From: Aculops lycopersici
Lineage: Eukaryota; Arthropoda; Arachnida; Trombidiformes; Eriophyidae
Length of the DNA: 64,000 bases
NCBI GenBank assembly: GCA_015350385.1
Contig: WNKI01000002.1
Span: 6,923,500-6,987,499, forward strand
Direction: 5' to 3'
Shown here: positions 1 through 9,716 of the stretch, one piece after another
Layout: each line of letters starts with the position of its first letter
Numbering within the stretch: position 1 is the first letter of the stretch
Notes under the pieces: model-generated
Databases searched by the model: none
What the model was told of the DNA's origin: nothing
What the model saw: the letters and a program-made list of their open reading frames with translations, nothing else
Translations under genes and position numbers: made by a program

Positions 1-2307
1 GGGGTCTAGATGCTGTTGTTGTTGAAACCCAAAAGTTGGTTGGTTGAAAGGCTCGGCGCTGCTCGCCGCGCTTCGGTGGCCGCCCAATCCCGAATTCCGG
101 TTGTAGTCGCACTCGTAGTCGCTCTTGTAAGCCTCGCCAACCATTCCCTGGCCGTAGGGACTCGGCGAGGATTGGCGGCCGTCCACGACGGCGGAGAGTG
201 GACTTGACGATTGAACTGTCATACTGGTTGGCAGTTTGTCGTTGCTACCCATTTGTTTTGCGCCCAGCAAATCCAATCGAGGCGCCAGCACTCTCGTTTG
301 GCCGTCCTTTTGAACCACCTCGCTGTTATCTGTTTTTACAGTAACGTTATTATTATTATGATTATTACTACTATTACTATTCCCAAAGGACGAGGCAGCG
401 CCGACCGCGGCGGCGCCGGCAACCACGTGAGGCTGTTGCGTCACGGTACTTCCGCCCCAAGCGCTCGAGTAGTCGTCTTGCCAAACAAGCGAGGGATCCG
501 TTAGGGCGTTGTAACCTGACATGGCGTTTTGTTGCTTCTGAACCAAATTCGAGTTAGACCGACTGACTGAGGCAAGTTGGCCTGCGCCGCCGAGAATCAT
601 CTCGCTCGCGTCCTCGTTGTCCTCGTCGTCGGTATCGCGCGACACCTGGAGATGCACTTGATCGTGGCCATGGACTTGATCTTGAACAAGTTCCACATCG
701 TCGCCAAACAGGTAACCCGATGAGGATTGGTGCGTGTGTTTATCAATTAACCTGTGCTCCTGGGGCTCGCAACTGGACTCCTCCCTAGTGGCCGCCTCCT
801 TGAGTCTGCGCACCTCCATCTCCTCCTGAGCTCGCGCCATATCGGCGCGAATCTCCGACTCAACGGCGCTCCATTCCTCAATTTGCATGCCGCCCTCCTT
901 GATAACCTTCAATCTAGCTTGTGCCTTCAACTTTGCCGCCTCGCTCTTCCTAATTTGCTGCTTCAATTCTATAATCTTCGGCTCCAAATCCTCAACAGTC
1001 TGACCCTGCAGCTCAATGCTCTTCTTGCCCTCGGCAAAGGCGTGCTGGCACTGGTCCAGCATGTGCATCAGTTGGCTCAAATTGCGACACTCCTTCTTGA
1101 ACCAGGTAAACCACTTGTCGATTTCGTGCTGAAGCGCATAGTCTGCATTATGTTCCAATGAAATACAATCAATCGGATCATTATTGCAGGGTTCAAAGTC
1201 GAGTTTTTGAGAGGTTCGCAAACAAAGCGATTGGTCGCATTCTAGGAAAATTGAATTAGTCTTCTGGCTACCTGTTAAATTAATCATCTTTGACCAATAC
1301 TGAGCGTGCATTAGAGAATCCTTGAGTGAATTTATATCACATTCACTTAATGTTGCCATAAATATCTTGCAATGATCCAAAACTCCATCGTCTATTAAGT
1401 GGATGAAATCGTTTAAATCTCGCTGATAGTAGTGCTGTAGATGAGCATTGCCCGCCGCTAGGGCCATTATGTAATCATTCCTAGCTTGAGTTGATTGAAT
1501 GTCATTTGCCTCACGTTGAGCTGAGGTTTTCTCCTTTTTGGCTTGTAAATCTGTAAATTTAGTTAATAAACTTGACTTCTTCTTCTTAATCTTTTCCTCA
1601 TTTTCGCGCGCTTTCTTGGCCTGACTCTCGTCCTCGTAGTACAATTTGCGAGTCTTTTCAATCTCAACCATGCTAACCAAAATATCCTCATGTATACGTT
1701 TTAAATGCGTGTCTAAACACTTTTTGCCTATACTAGCCTTGTGCGATCTAATATCCTTTAACTTGTCCACAATCATTATAAGCTGCTCAAATTGATCCTG
1801 GCGATTCTTCGAAGTTATTTGAAGCCTATTGATATGTTCGGACCAAACTTTGTACAAGCTGCTCGCCTTATCCGGCTCCTCAACTCCATTATTGGCAAGC
1901 CTCTTTTGAAATCTCGAATCTGATCTTAATTCATCTTGATGCTGATTATTATTGACATTGCTACTATTGCTGTTATTATTGTTAACATCCTGTTGCTGTT
2001 GCCTTGTTGTGTTAGGGGCTGCGGGTGGATCGCATTGAGGTAGAAGGACAAACTTTTTTGATATGTGAGCTGCATGCTGTTTGCCAAGCTTATTGATCGC
2101 CGAGGTATAGTCTCTCTCAATTGAAAGTCGTGCCTTAACATAGCTCCTAATATCATCAATTAAATCTAAATCTTGTTGATGTTTTGTCCATAATCGCTGA
2201 TACTGTTCGCCTAAAAGTTTTTTGTACTCATTTGTAAGTGGCGAGGATTTCGAAGATGAGATTCCTAATTTCGCGTGTCGCACTGGAGTGCTAAGCGGGG
2301 TGTTCAT
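1..2307 (-). CDS. nwk: Nervous wreck/FCHSD-type F-BAR protein, 5' part (partial at window edge)
   Basis: An uninterrupted frame of 769 codons begins with ATG at 2307 and is still open at base 1, so the 3' end lies outside the window. Residues about 20-330 read as an F-BAR domain; the segment around residue 276 (ARNDYIMALAAGNAHLQHYY) closely resembles the conserved ARNDYLLSLAAANAH stretch of Drosophila Nwk and vertebrate FCHSD1/2. A second helical coiled-coil region follows (about 420-520, with KLKAQARL), then a low-complexity tail rich in Asn, Ser and Gly. Asn-rich inserts sit near residues 107-125 and 645-655. Family members bind and bend membranes and link endocytosis to actin through two SH3 domains; no SH3 is present in the 769 residues seen, so they should lie further left. 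No intron is needed. The family call is firm; orthology to nwk rather than to another FCHSD-like gene is inferred. Confidence 0.85.
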   Translation of the reverse strand, partial: MNTPLSTPVRHAKLGISSSKSSPLTNEYKKLLGEQYQRLWTKHQQDLDLIDDIRSYVKARLSIERDYTSAINKLGKQHAAHISKKFVLLPQCDPPAAPNTTRQQQQDVNNNNSNSSNVNNNQHQDELRSDSRFQKRLANNGVEEPDKASSLYKVWSEHINRLQITSKNRQDQFEQLIMIVDKLKDIRSHKASIGKKCLDTHLKRIHEDILVSMVEIEKTRKLYYEDESQAKKARENEEKIKKKKSSLLTKFTDLQAKKEKTSAQREANDIQSTQARNDYIMALAAGNAHLQHYYQRDLNDFIHLIDDGVLDHCKIFMATLSECDINSLKDSLMHAQYWSKMINLTGSQKTNSIFLECDQSLCLRTSQKLDFEPCNNDPIDCISLEHNADYALQHEIDKWFTWFKKECRNLSQLMHMLDQCQHAFAEGKKSIELQGQTVEDLEPKIIELKQQIRKSEAAKLKAQARLKVIKEGGMQIEEWSAVESEIRADMARAQEEMEVRRLKEAATREESSCEPQEHRLIDKHTHQSSSGYLFGDDVELVQDQVHGHDQVHLQVSRDTDDEDNEDASEMILGGAGQLASVSRSNSNLVQKQQNAMSGYNALTDPSLVWQDDYSSAWGGSTVTQQPHVVAGAAAVGAASSFGNSNSSNNHNNNNVTVKTDNSEVVQKDGQTRVLAPRLDLLGAKQMGSNDKLPTSMTVQSSSPLSAVVDGRQSSPSPYGQGMVGEAYKSDYECDYNRNSGLGGHRSAASSAEPFNQPTFGFQQQQHLDP

Positions 2308-4846
2308 TTTGCCCTAGTTACTCGATGTTATCCGTTATAATATTGACTTTCAAATGAGTGTATATATATATACGCATAAATAGATAGATATATATATATA
2401 TAATTGTAACCGATTTACAAATGAGATCATTGAAATGTCAGTTTTAATAGATTCCAGCTTGACATTAACTTGGATTTCTGCTCATGCTTCAACTTTAGTT
2501 GATCACCACCTCGCTTGGCCTCTAGATCATCGCTTTTGTTTTTGCATTACATTGTTTTTATGCAACATTTCTGATCCACAGCCGATTTAATTGTAACTTA
2601 ACAATACAATTCTAAACATAAAACTGTAGTGAGTCTCTAGTTCGCCCAACTCTTTGCATGAGGTAGCGTTTTGATTACGTAACCACAAACGAAACGAAAC
2701 GAAACGAACTGCAACTTGCAATAAAAACTATGATGCAATGAAATCTGATCGATCTCGTTGGTCGTTGTGTTTGAAGTGAGGTAGTAGTTTAAGTTGACAG
2801 TTGATTTGCTTCGTGGTTTCAGTTGTATTCACGATGCAACCTGTGGGAATGCAAAATATTGAAAGAAAAACAACTATATAGCATAATAATTTATATCTTT
2901 ATATATGTATTAATAACTGTTATAATAATCGTGGGATAATCGTTGTGGGCTCTTGGCTGGTAGCGTAAACAAGTTGGAGTTTAGACTGTTGGACTAGATT
3001 CTTCTATTGAGTTTGAGGTTCTTGAAAGTTGCTGAGATCAGATTGAATTTCTTTTTTTAAAAGGTGCGATTCCCTCTCACAAAGCGGTAAATAGATGGAT
3101 AAATTTATTTGTTGGGCTAAAATTTGCTCAAGGTGAGAGGCGCTAAGGGATTAGCTCACGATTATATATCTAGATGATTCTTGGAATGCTACGATTCGCT
3201 TGCCCGGCGAGAGCTGATAGTGATAATTTCAGTTATAATAATAATGATGATGATGGTAATAACAATAAACTCTCTCTTTCTCTAGCTCTCGATGGGGCCA
3301 CTGCAAAACAAACTCTTACCATGTATTTACATTTCAAGTCGCCGCCATTTTAAAAGTTGGACTTGAGGACGCGCTAAGCTTATTGACCGTTAGTATCTAG
3401 CTTGCCAGTCAGTCAGTCAGCAGCCACCGTTGTCGTCGTCGCTGCAGCAGTAGCAACATCTTCTCTAGCTGAACTTGCACTGGAATAAAAGTATATAAAA
3501 GGAGGAGGGGAAAGCAGTTGCCTGTGACAGATACACGAGCTTACGGTGGGGCACAATGCGCGCGTCGCTTTGCATCGCTTTGCGTGAGGGGGAAAGCAGA
3601 AGCCAGAGAGAAACGCCGCTTGGGCTCGTGCACGCGCGGCGCGTTGATGAGGTTCACATAAAGCGAGCAAGTGGTCTTAGGTCTCATTGCATAACATGGG
3701 CGCCGCGCTGCTTTCCCCCTGCGAGCGGCAAGTGTGCTCTATTTATCCTCTGCCTTCCCCTGCGCGCTCTGCGCTGCGCCCGTCGAGCTCCATAAACGAC
3801 CCGTTAGATATGCTGGCTGGCTAACCGGAACAGGCGGCCATTGGTCTTTGGCGCCACCAATGGCGCAACAAAACGACAACCGACCGACAGATGGACTGGA
3901 GTTGTTGTGCTCGTGCGACGCCTTGAAGAGAAAGCAAAGCGAGTGCTAGGTGCCCGGCGGATTACCACAGTAAACTCGATTCCAAGTCTTGGCAACGGCT
4001 ACTTTTGCTGCCGCCAACAGTGTGTCGTCACTGGCTAGGGAATAAGGCAAAGGAACAAACAGCGAGCGCTGATATTTGGCTTCCACTAAACCCTCCCACT
4101 ATATTTCCATTCAACCAACCAACCAACTTACCGACCAAACAACCCCTAAGTCCAATCTAAAGGTCGGCGTGCAATTTAGAGAAGGCTAGCCAACTATATC
4201 TACTAGAATAAAGCGAGCCTTTGACGACATCAAAGGCGACCGCTGGGTTTCTCTCTTTCGGCTGGCCAGCCGACTAGCTAGCTAACTTGCCAGCTAGTAG
4301 AGTTATGCTTCTGGACATAACTTGTCATTTCTCCACCGCTTCGGTGGCCTCACAACCAAACCGCTCACAGTTGACATTAGCTATTTTTCGTTTCTCCAAC
4401 ATATAGAGACTTCTCAAACTCTTTTTACTCACCGACGCCCTCGCTAGCTCTCGCTCGCCACGCGTTTGTTTAGCGCACAGTTGGATTGCCAAGCGGAAGT
4501 GTGTAAGTAAAGATCGACTCGTGGACCCTCAAGTTTCGAAGCAAACCAACACTTGTGACTAAATTCTTTCTCTCGCCTTAGGTGATTTGCTGTCTCGAAT
4601 TCAAAACTCCTCTTCTTTTCTTCCTTTCATTTCAACCCGCAAGCCAAGTAGAATTTTTGCAATAAATATTGAAAAAGTTAGGAGTAATTGCAATGGGAGT
4701 AACATTAAGTGTGTATGTCTGTGTGTTGTAATCATATGTAAATTGATACGAGAAAATTTATTTTGTTTGTTTATTTGATGCTAGTAACTCTGTTTGTATT
4801 AACCATCCTTTGTGTGTAACCCAATCTGTCTGTCTGTCTGTCTGTC
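2308..4846. other. Gene-free interval between nwk and the LRAT-like gene
   Basis: No convincing coding frame. Next to the nwk start are TA-rich tracts (about 2360-2402). Around 3240-3260 there is an ATG/ATA-rich stretch, and 4823-4846 holds a (CTGT)n tetranucleotide run. It is probably the nwk 5' UTR and promoter region plus the 3' flank of the LRAT-like gene. A let-7-like 14-mer at 2777-2790 was examined and rejected. Confidence 0.5.
4757..4775 (-). terminator. Poly(A) signals of the LRAT-like gene
   Basis: Two AATAAA hexamers on the minus strand (TTTATT at 4757-4762 and 4770-4775) lie 70-90 bases past the stop codon of the LRAT-like gene, at the usual distance for a short 3' UTR. Confidence 0.55.
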
Positions 4847-5335
4847 TTATTGCCTGTTAAAGCAACTATACTGAGCCTGGCGCCCTTGAGAGTCCACGAG
4901 CTCGTAGTCTACCTTTCCGGTGAGCCAGTATCTGACCCAATGCTCGCTATTGCAGGTATCCTTGTTGTATATTACAGCCACATCCAGGAGCTCGCGAGCG
5001 CGAGCTAGAACCTCATCCAAAGGAAGACAATCGGCGCAGGAAGACATGATGGTGCACGATCTAACAAAATTCACCGAATCCTTATTGGATCTCACTACCT
5101 CTTTCCACGGCCTCTCGTTGACCTTGAACACATCGCGAGCCGTTTTTTGAACAAATATCACCTTGCTATCCTCAGAGGCCAGGTACCATTGGTTCGTCTC
5201 GCCAGGATGGTTTTTGGAGGCTCGACAGATAATCAAATTGCCTGGACTGAATTCCAAAACGCTGGCATCCACTTGACTCATCGCTGAAGCGAAGACCATG
5301 AGCCCTAAAAGCTTGAGATTTGAGGAATGCATCAT
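4847..5335 (-). CDS. Small secreted LRAT-domain-like protein, probably catalytically dead
   Basis: 162 aa, starting MMHSS with a clear signal peptide that ends about VDA/SVLEF (residues 1-25). The mature part follows the LRAT/HRASLS (NlpC/P60-like) layout: FSPGNLIIC near the start, NQWYLASEDSKVIFVQ where active members have an HWALYxGDGxVIHL-type segment, and LPLDEVLARARELLDVAV then CNSEHW where they have RAEELxG...NCEHF. Known enzymes use a His in the first block and the Cys of NCEH as nucleophile. Here the first His reads Gln and the NCEH Cys aligns with Ser, although a Cys lies two residues earlier. Six further cysteines could form disulfides in a secreted fold. No intron is needed. The fold assignment is a motif-level inference; a generic small secreted protein is the alternative. 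Confidence 0.6.
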   Translation of the reverse strand: MMHSSNLKLLGLMVFASAMSQVDASVLEFSPGNLIICRASKNHPGETNQWYLASEDSKVIFVQKTARDVFKVNERPWKEVVRSNKDSVNFVRSCTIMSSCADCLPLDEVLARARELLDVAVIYNKDTCNSEHWVRYWLTGKVDYELVDSQGRQAQYSCFNRQ

Positions 5336-5443
5336 TTTTCTTTGACTTCTTCGTTAATCTATAGAATCTTTCATCAAACAATTGGATTCAATACTTGGAC
5401 GGATATCAGTATAAAGGATAGAGTGGACTTGAAGCATCAGGCA

Positions 5444-5450
5444 TTTTATA
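5444..5450 (-). promoter_or_regulatory. TATA box of the LRAT-like gene
   Basis: The minus strand reads TATAAAA at 5450-5444, about 110 bases upstream of the LRAT-like start codon, predicting a start of transcription near 5415-5425. A copy of the ACCTGTTG word (5450-5457) abuts it. Confidence 0.4.
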
Positions 5451-5769
5451 CCTGTTGTCAGTAGAGAGGCAATCGTTTGTTGCCATCATCCAATTGATAG
5501 ATGTCACGCTATGGTAATGACAACAAAGTATCTTTTGTTCGGACTTCCGACGCTCGATTTGATTCCTCGCGAGCATGTCATTAGCAGAATTAGTTTTCAT
5601 AGCAATCGACTACATCAAATACATATCAAAACATTTATTTCGCTGTTGAATTGATTTTAGTTTCTGTAAATCCACCGATCCGAAAACGAACAGGTGTTGC
5701 AAATAGAACCTCCTAGGCTAGCAATTGCGCATTTACAGCTTGCCGCATTATCTGCATGTGACAAGGCTC

Positions 5770-6275
5770 TGATGTCAAAAATCAATAAATCACTGATATG
5801 ATCGCGACAAGCACAGTGAATAGATAAGTCACATGCACATAGAGGCTGCCCAACACCATAATGTAAAGGTGTCTGATTTTCGAACAGTCACGCCCCCAAA
5901 AGATTGCCGCATATTGAGCCCGAGGTATCTATCGCCAGATCAATCGCTTGGTCTGCACCGCTGTGAATGTAGATTTTCTTAATATCGATAGCCAAGTAAA
6001 CCTTCAGTTATTAATTAGGCCCCACGGTAAATCTAGGTGAATGGAATTGGCTTGCCACGAAAAGTTACGCTTTGACATGGGACCTCCATAGGGTCCGATT
6101 CAGGTCAAACCGTGACAGATTAAATCGTTGGTTTCTAGTTTTGATTCAAAATATGCAATAAGATGTTTTATCCTAGTTCAAATCCACATCCTTGCAGTTG
6201 ACTTATGAGGTGGTTGTAGTTTTCCATTCAGCAGTGCTCGTTTTATCATCACAGGATCTAAATTACAGTTGTGAA
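5770..6275 (-). pseudogene. Rearranged NPC1 gene fragment (relic)
   Basis: Two blocks are alignable by eye to the intact NPC1 gene further right, both in the same sense. Bases about 5770-6030 match NPC1 bases about 13245-13505 (codons about 200-288, first membrane segment and the end of the N-terminal domain); for example CAATCGCTTGGTCTGCACCG at 5941 occurs in NPC1 at 13440. Bases about 6035-6275 match about 12285-12545 (codons about 521-608); for example CAGCAGTGCT and the following TTTTATCATCA. The blocks are in the opposite order to that in NPC1, about 700 bp of the gene between them is missing, and there are many indels and stops, so this cannot encode a transporter. It lies between the divergent LRAT-like and RCAN genes. 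The homology is plain; the mechanism (duplication then rearrangement) is inferred. Confidence 0.85.
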
Positions 6276-6733
6276 AATATATTGCTCACCTAGATTCAGC
6301 CTGGATGTTAATAGTGGATTGCTTACGCAAATCCTTCATATCTAGCGGTGTCTGCAGTTGATGAGCTCAAAGGAGTTTTGGATGCAGTTTTCTCCGTTGT
6401 CTCTTTTGCTTTTCAAGGTAAACGGAGTTTGCCATACTTCGCTCTACTCCCGCTCTGACCCAACAAAGCCAATACTAATTCTATGGCAAGGTTGATCTAC
6501 CGCCTATCCATTTGTTTTGGGCTCCCAGTCAGTTAGTTGATCTCGTGCGTCGATGCAGACGCAGCAACCTACATTTGAGCTCACCGTGCACTAATGCTCG
6601 TGCGCTTAGTCATCGGGAAAAAATATTAGACATTACATTCCCCAGAAAAGTGGAGTTAATTTTGGATTTCAATGGCACGAAGTTATAATTATTAGTGTAA
6701 ACTTTGCAAAGTCACCCCCTAATAAGCGATATC
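6276..6733. other. RCAN upstream region
   Basis: About 460 bases with no coding frame between the NPC1 relic and the RCAN start. No clear TATA box was seen. It presumably holds the RCAN promoter and 5' UTR. Confidence 0.4.
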
Positions 6734-7813
6734 ATGGATAGTGCAAATATAAACAACAATAACAGTAACAGCTCCTTTCGAGCCGAAAATATTCCCTTTC
6801 AGGTGGAGGAGCAAGACGAGTCAATGGATCACAATCATCATCGCCAGTCTAATGATCCTAGAATTGATAATAACAACAGCAATGATCATAATATGGATTC
6901 CGGTAACATGAGTGCTGCTATAATGGAGTTGGGCGAAAATCTAAACACATTCTCAGTATCCTCGACAACAAACGAACCAGAGTCACGAAGGACTTTGGGC
7001 AATGCAAACCAACAACATAACAACAGTAATAACACAAACAATAACAACAACCAGCAACAATATCTCTCATATGATCGGGATGATTCTATGGACTCGTCGA
7101 GTGATTTCTCTAATATAAATGAGCAACTTCTATTGCAAGATGATGACAACGAAATGGTAGCAGTGGATCCGCAAAATATCTACTCTAGACAACAGCATCA
7201 ACATCAACAGCGAGATCTCAACTCTAGCGAAATAATAATTGTTACAAATGTTGACTCAAGCATCTTCACTGACGATCTACTAAAATCCAAATTTGAATCC
7301 CTATTCTCGGCCTACGATCAAGAGGTCAAATTCAGGTACCTGAAGAGTTTTCGTCGAGTTCGATTGGACTTTTCAAATTCACAAGCAGCCGGAGAGGCAA
7401 GGTGCAATCTCAATCAATATAAACTGGGTAATACCGAGTTCAGATGCTATCCGGCTCAATTAATTCGGGCAGGCAACACCAGTTCGGAGGATGAAAATAT
7501 TGGCAATCCTATGCATTTAAAGATACCCAAATTAACCAAGCAATTTCTTATTTCACCGCCAGTCTCGCCGCCCTTCGGCTGGGAGCCAATCGAGGAGGCT
7601 GAGCCTGTGGTGAATTCTATTCAGTTTCTATCTGCGATAGCAAATCTATTACCTGGTGAAACACATGAGATTCATGCAGGCAACGAGTCTCAGCCGGGGA
7701 TATTTGTTCAAACTTGCGAAGATCATCCGCAACTCGAGCCTGGACCCCGAAGAACTTGCTCACGCCCGATACCTAAGACTCCAAGTCCAGCCATGAACTA
7801 TCGCAAGAATTGA
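6734..7813 (+). CDS. Calcipressin/RCAN family regulator of calcineurin
   Basis: 359 aa from ATG 6734; an upstream in-frame TTG at 6704 was not taken as the start. The first 170 residues are Asn/Gln/His-rich and disordered. Residues about 175-250 form the RRM-like domain of RCANs (EIIIVTNVDSSIFTDD onward). It is followed by the family signature FLISPPVSPPFGWEP (about 271-285), a HEIHAG segment, and PGIFVQTCE, which matches the PSVVVHVCE element. RCAN proteins bind and modulate the phosphatase calcineurin in the cytoplasm; the fly counterpart is sarah/nebula. It is longer than typical animal RCANs (about 200-290 aa) because of the N-terminal poly-Asn extension. Intronless here, although animal RCAN genes usually have introns. 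The C-terminal calcineurin-docking motif is not obvious. Divergent from the LRAT-like gene. Confidence 0.92.
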   Translation: MDSANINNNNSNSSFRAENIPFQVEEQDESMDHNHHRQSNDPRIDNNNSNDHNMDSGNMSAAIMELGENLNTFSVSSTTNEPESRRTLGNANQQHNNSNNTNNNNNQQQYLSYDRDDSMDSSSDFSNINEQLLLQDDDNEMVAVDPQNIYSRQQHQHQQRDLNSSEIIIVTNVDSSIFTDDLLKSKFESLFSAYDQEVKFRYLKSFRRVRLDFSNSQAAGEARCNLNQYKLGNTEFRCYPAQLIRAGNTSSEDENIGNPMHLKIPKLTKQFLISPPVSPPFGWEPIEEAEPVVNSIQFLSAIANLLPGETHEIHAGNESQPGIFVQTCEDHPQLEPGPRRTCSRPIPKTPSPAMNYRKN

Positions 7814-9085
7814 GTAGCCCATCAATCAATGCTTATCGAGCTAGCATGTTCGCTTGTTATTCAATTCAAATTCATATTCGAATTTTAATCGTTTCAGAGG
7901 TATCCACGGCAGAGGGATTGGAATAAGCATCCCTCGTAATCTATCCAAAAATTTGTATTATGGTTTTTGATATCACCGTTTACTACACTGGCAGAGTGAA
8001 GAGAGAAAGAGAGTGTATGTTCTTTTATCGCTAGATAAATTTAGTACTTCGTGGCCCAAAGGCTCCAAGCGCCTGATTTCTACATGACCGAATCCAAGAT
8101 AAAAGTTTCCAATTTTATCTCGCGTTCAAAAGGAAAAAAGTTCAGTTTCTCATCTCACCTGATGGCCAAAAAGGAGCGAAACCTCCGAGCCGGAACGAAA
8201 AGCTTCGCGTTGGGAGAATGATCATAATTGCCTGCGACTAATAACATTCTTATAGCTGCACCTCGCACTTCCATGTCGCCGATTATTTTCTACGAAATAA
8301 CATCCGGCGCCAATGCAACATAACAAGCTCCCGATAAATCAATCAATTGCATTCCTGTCTGTCTGTCTGTCTGTCGGTCTATCTATCTGTTTCTGTTTCT
8401 CCTGCTTTTCCCCTCTTGCTAGCGTGAAACCATCGACGAAAACCCTTTCGTCTCTCAACAAGCTAACTATACCTTACGCTTGCAAAGCAGGGAGAGGCCG
8501 CCATAAAACTTCGGGGAAAATACTTCGCGTACTGGAGCAGCGGCAGCAGCCACTTGTTGTTCTCTTCCTCTCCTTGCTCGTGATTACAGCCTTCGACGCC
8601 GATTATTGAATTTCCACGACCGGAAATTACTACATACATAAACATTCGATCATAGTAACAACAAAAACAGCAACGACAGCAATAGCAGCGAGAAAATTTG
8701 GCTCGCCTTTGCAAAAGGCAGCGTCAACATGAGGAACAACAACGTAATAGCGATGGTTCTCTTTAACACAATGCACACGCAACACTGATGTGATTCCCAA
8801 ATCCTCGAGTGAAGTTAAACCCATTCAAGTTTAGTCTAGCCAAGTCAAGACAAGTGGAATCCAGACTTGTGATTGTTGCCTTTGTTGCTTTACACGATCA
8901 ACTCGAAAACACTTGTGCGCAATCCCCTCCTACGTGTTGCCTTTTGATTTGCTTACTCCAAAGGCACAATCATGGCAACACAGTGGCTAGACTACTTGTA
9001 ATTCCCCAGAGAGGAAATGGGTTTTTCGCGCTTCACGTGCATTCTTCGCGAGGCCAAGCCGAAGCACGAGGCTGTGATTAAGAGT
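7814..9085. other. Interval between RCAN and the Gly-rich gene
   Basis: RCAN 3' flank followed by the upstream region of the Gly-rich gene. No credible coding frame. A (CTGT)n run lies near 8355-8376. The predicted open frames here are short and of ordinary intergenic composition. Confidence 0.45.
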
Positions 9086-9091
9086 CATGAA

Positions 9092-9097
9092 TATAAG
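9092..9097 (+). promoter_or_regulatory. TATA box of the Gly-rich gene
   Basis: TATAAG at 9092-9097 lies 26 bases before a TCACAG initiator-like site (A at 9118). That would give a 5' UTR of about 130 bases before the ATG at 9251. Confidence 0.45.
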
Positions 9098-9250
9098 AGG
9101 TGAACTTTTGAGATATCACAGCAGAATCGTCTTGAAAGTCGAAGAATAAAGATCACAAATTAAACTTAGAAAAAGTTTCAAGACTCCAATTTAATCACTA
9201 AGAATCCAAGGTAATCAGTTAACAAGGAAACAAACTAACAAGTGACCAAG

Positions 9251-9541
9251 ATGAACGCCAAGATTTTGATTGCCCTTTTTGCTATGATTGTTGTTGTTGC
9301 CTCAGTTGCGGAGGCCCACAAGAGGTTCCACTCGCAGCCACAGTTTGGCGAGCAACACGAGCGGTGCGTTTGCGATTGCGCTAGACCACAACCGATCTTG
9401 CCAAACAAGCCCTACTACGGAAGCGCCGGTTACGCTCAACAACCACCACACCAACACGGCGGTGGATACGGAAACGCAGGATCATACGCTGTTGCCGGCT
9501 CCTATGGATCAGGTGGCGGTCAAGTTAGCGGCGGCTACTAA
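9251..9541 (+). CDS. Small secreted Gly/Tyr-rich protein
   Basis: 96 aa from ATG 9251 (a GTG nine bases earlier was not used). Residues 1-22 are a classic signal peptide ending VASVAEA. The mature protein has a short Cys pair region (RCVCDCA), then a Pro/Gln segment (QQPPHQHGGGYG) and a Gly/Ser/Tyr tail ending SGGGQVSGGY. Such low-complexity secreted proteins occur among cuticular, silk, salivary and antimicrobial proteins, and the sequence does not decide between them. The gene is complete, with a TATA box upstream, and is convergent with NPC1, whose stop lies 175 bases further on. Evidence that it is real: strong signal peptide, clean start context (ACCAAGATGAA) and compositional bias continuing to the stop. 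Confidence 0.75.
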   Translation: MNAKILIALFAMIVVVASVAEAHKRFHSQPQFGEQHERCVCDCARPQPILPNKPYYGSAGYAQQPPHQHGGGYGNAGSYAVAGSYGSGGGQVSGGY

Positions 9542-9716
9542 GACAAAAGGTCGAGCAAAGTGGATTGCAATTTGAACAAAGCGCAACTTTGAGAGAAGCT
9601 CAAAAGATGATCACTGTAATGATTTATATATATAAAGATTTCTGTGTATGTTGCATTCATAATAATAATATACAAATATTAACATAACAATAATCATACT
9701 GATATTTCACCATGAC

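Noticed and set aside
2777..2790. 14-base match to let-7 family 5' end (TGAGGTAGTAGTTT)
   Set aside because: No complementary arm within 80 bases on either side, so no precursor hairpin can form; the match stops after base 14.
6704..6733. Ten extra codons upstream of RCAN
   Set aside because: They begin with TTG; the first ATG is 6734 and gives a normal start.
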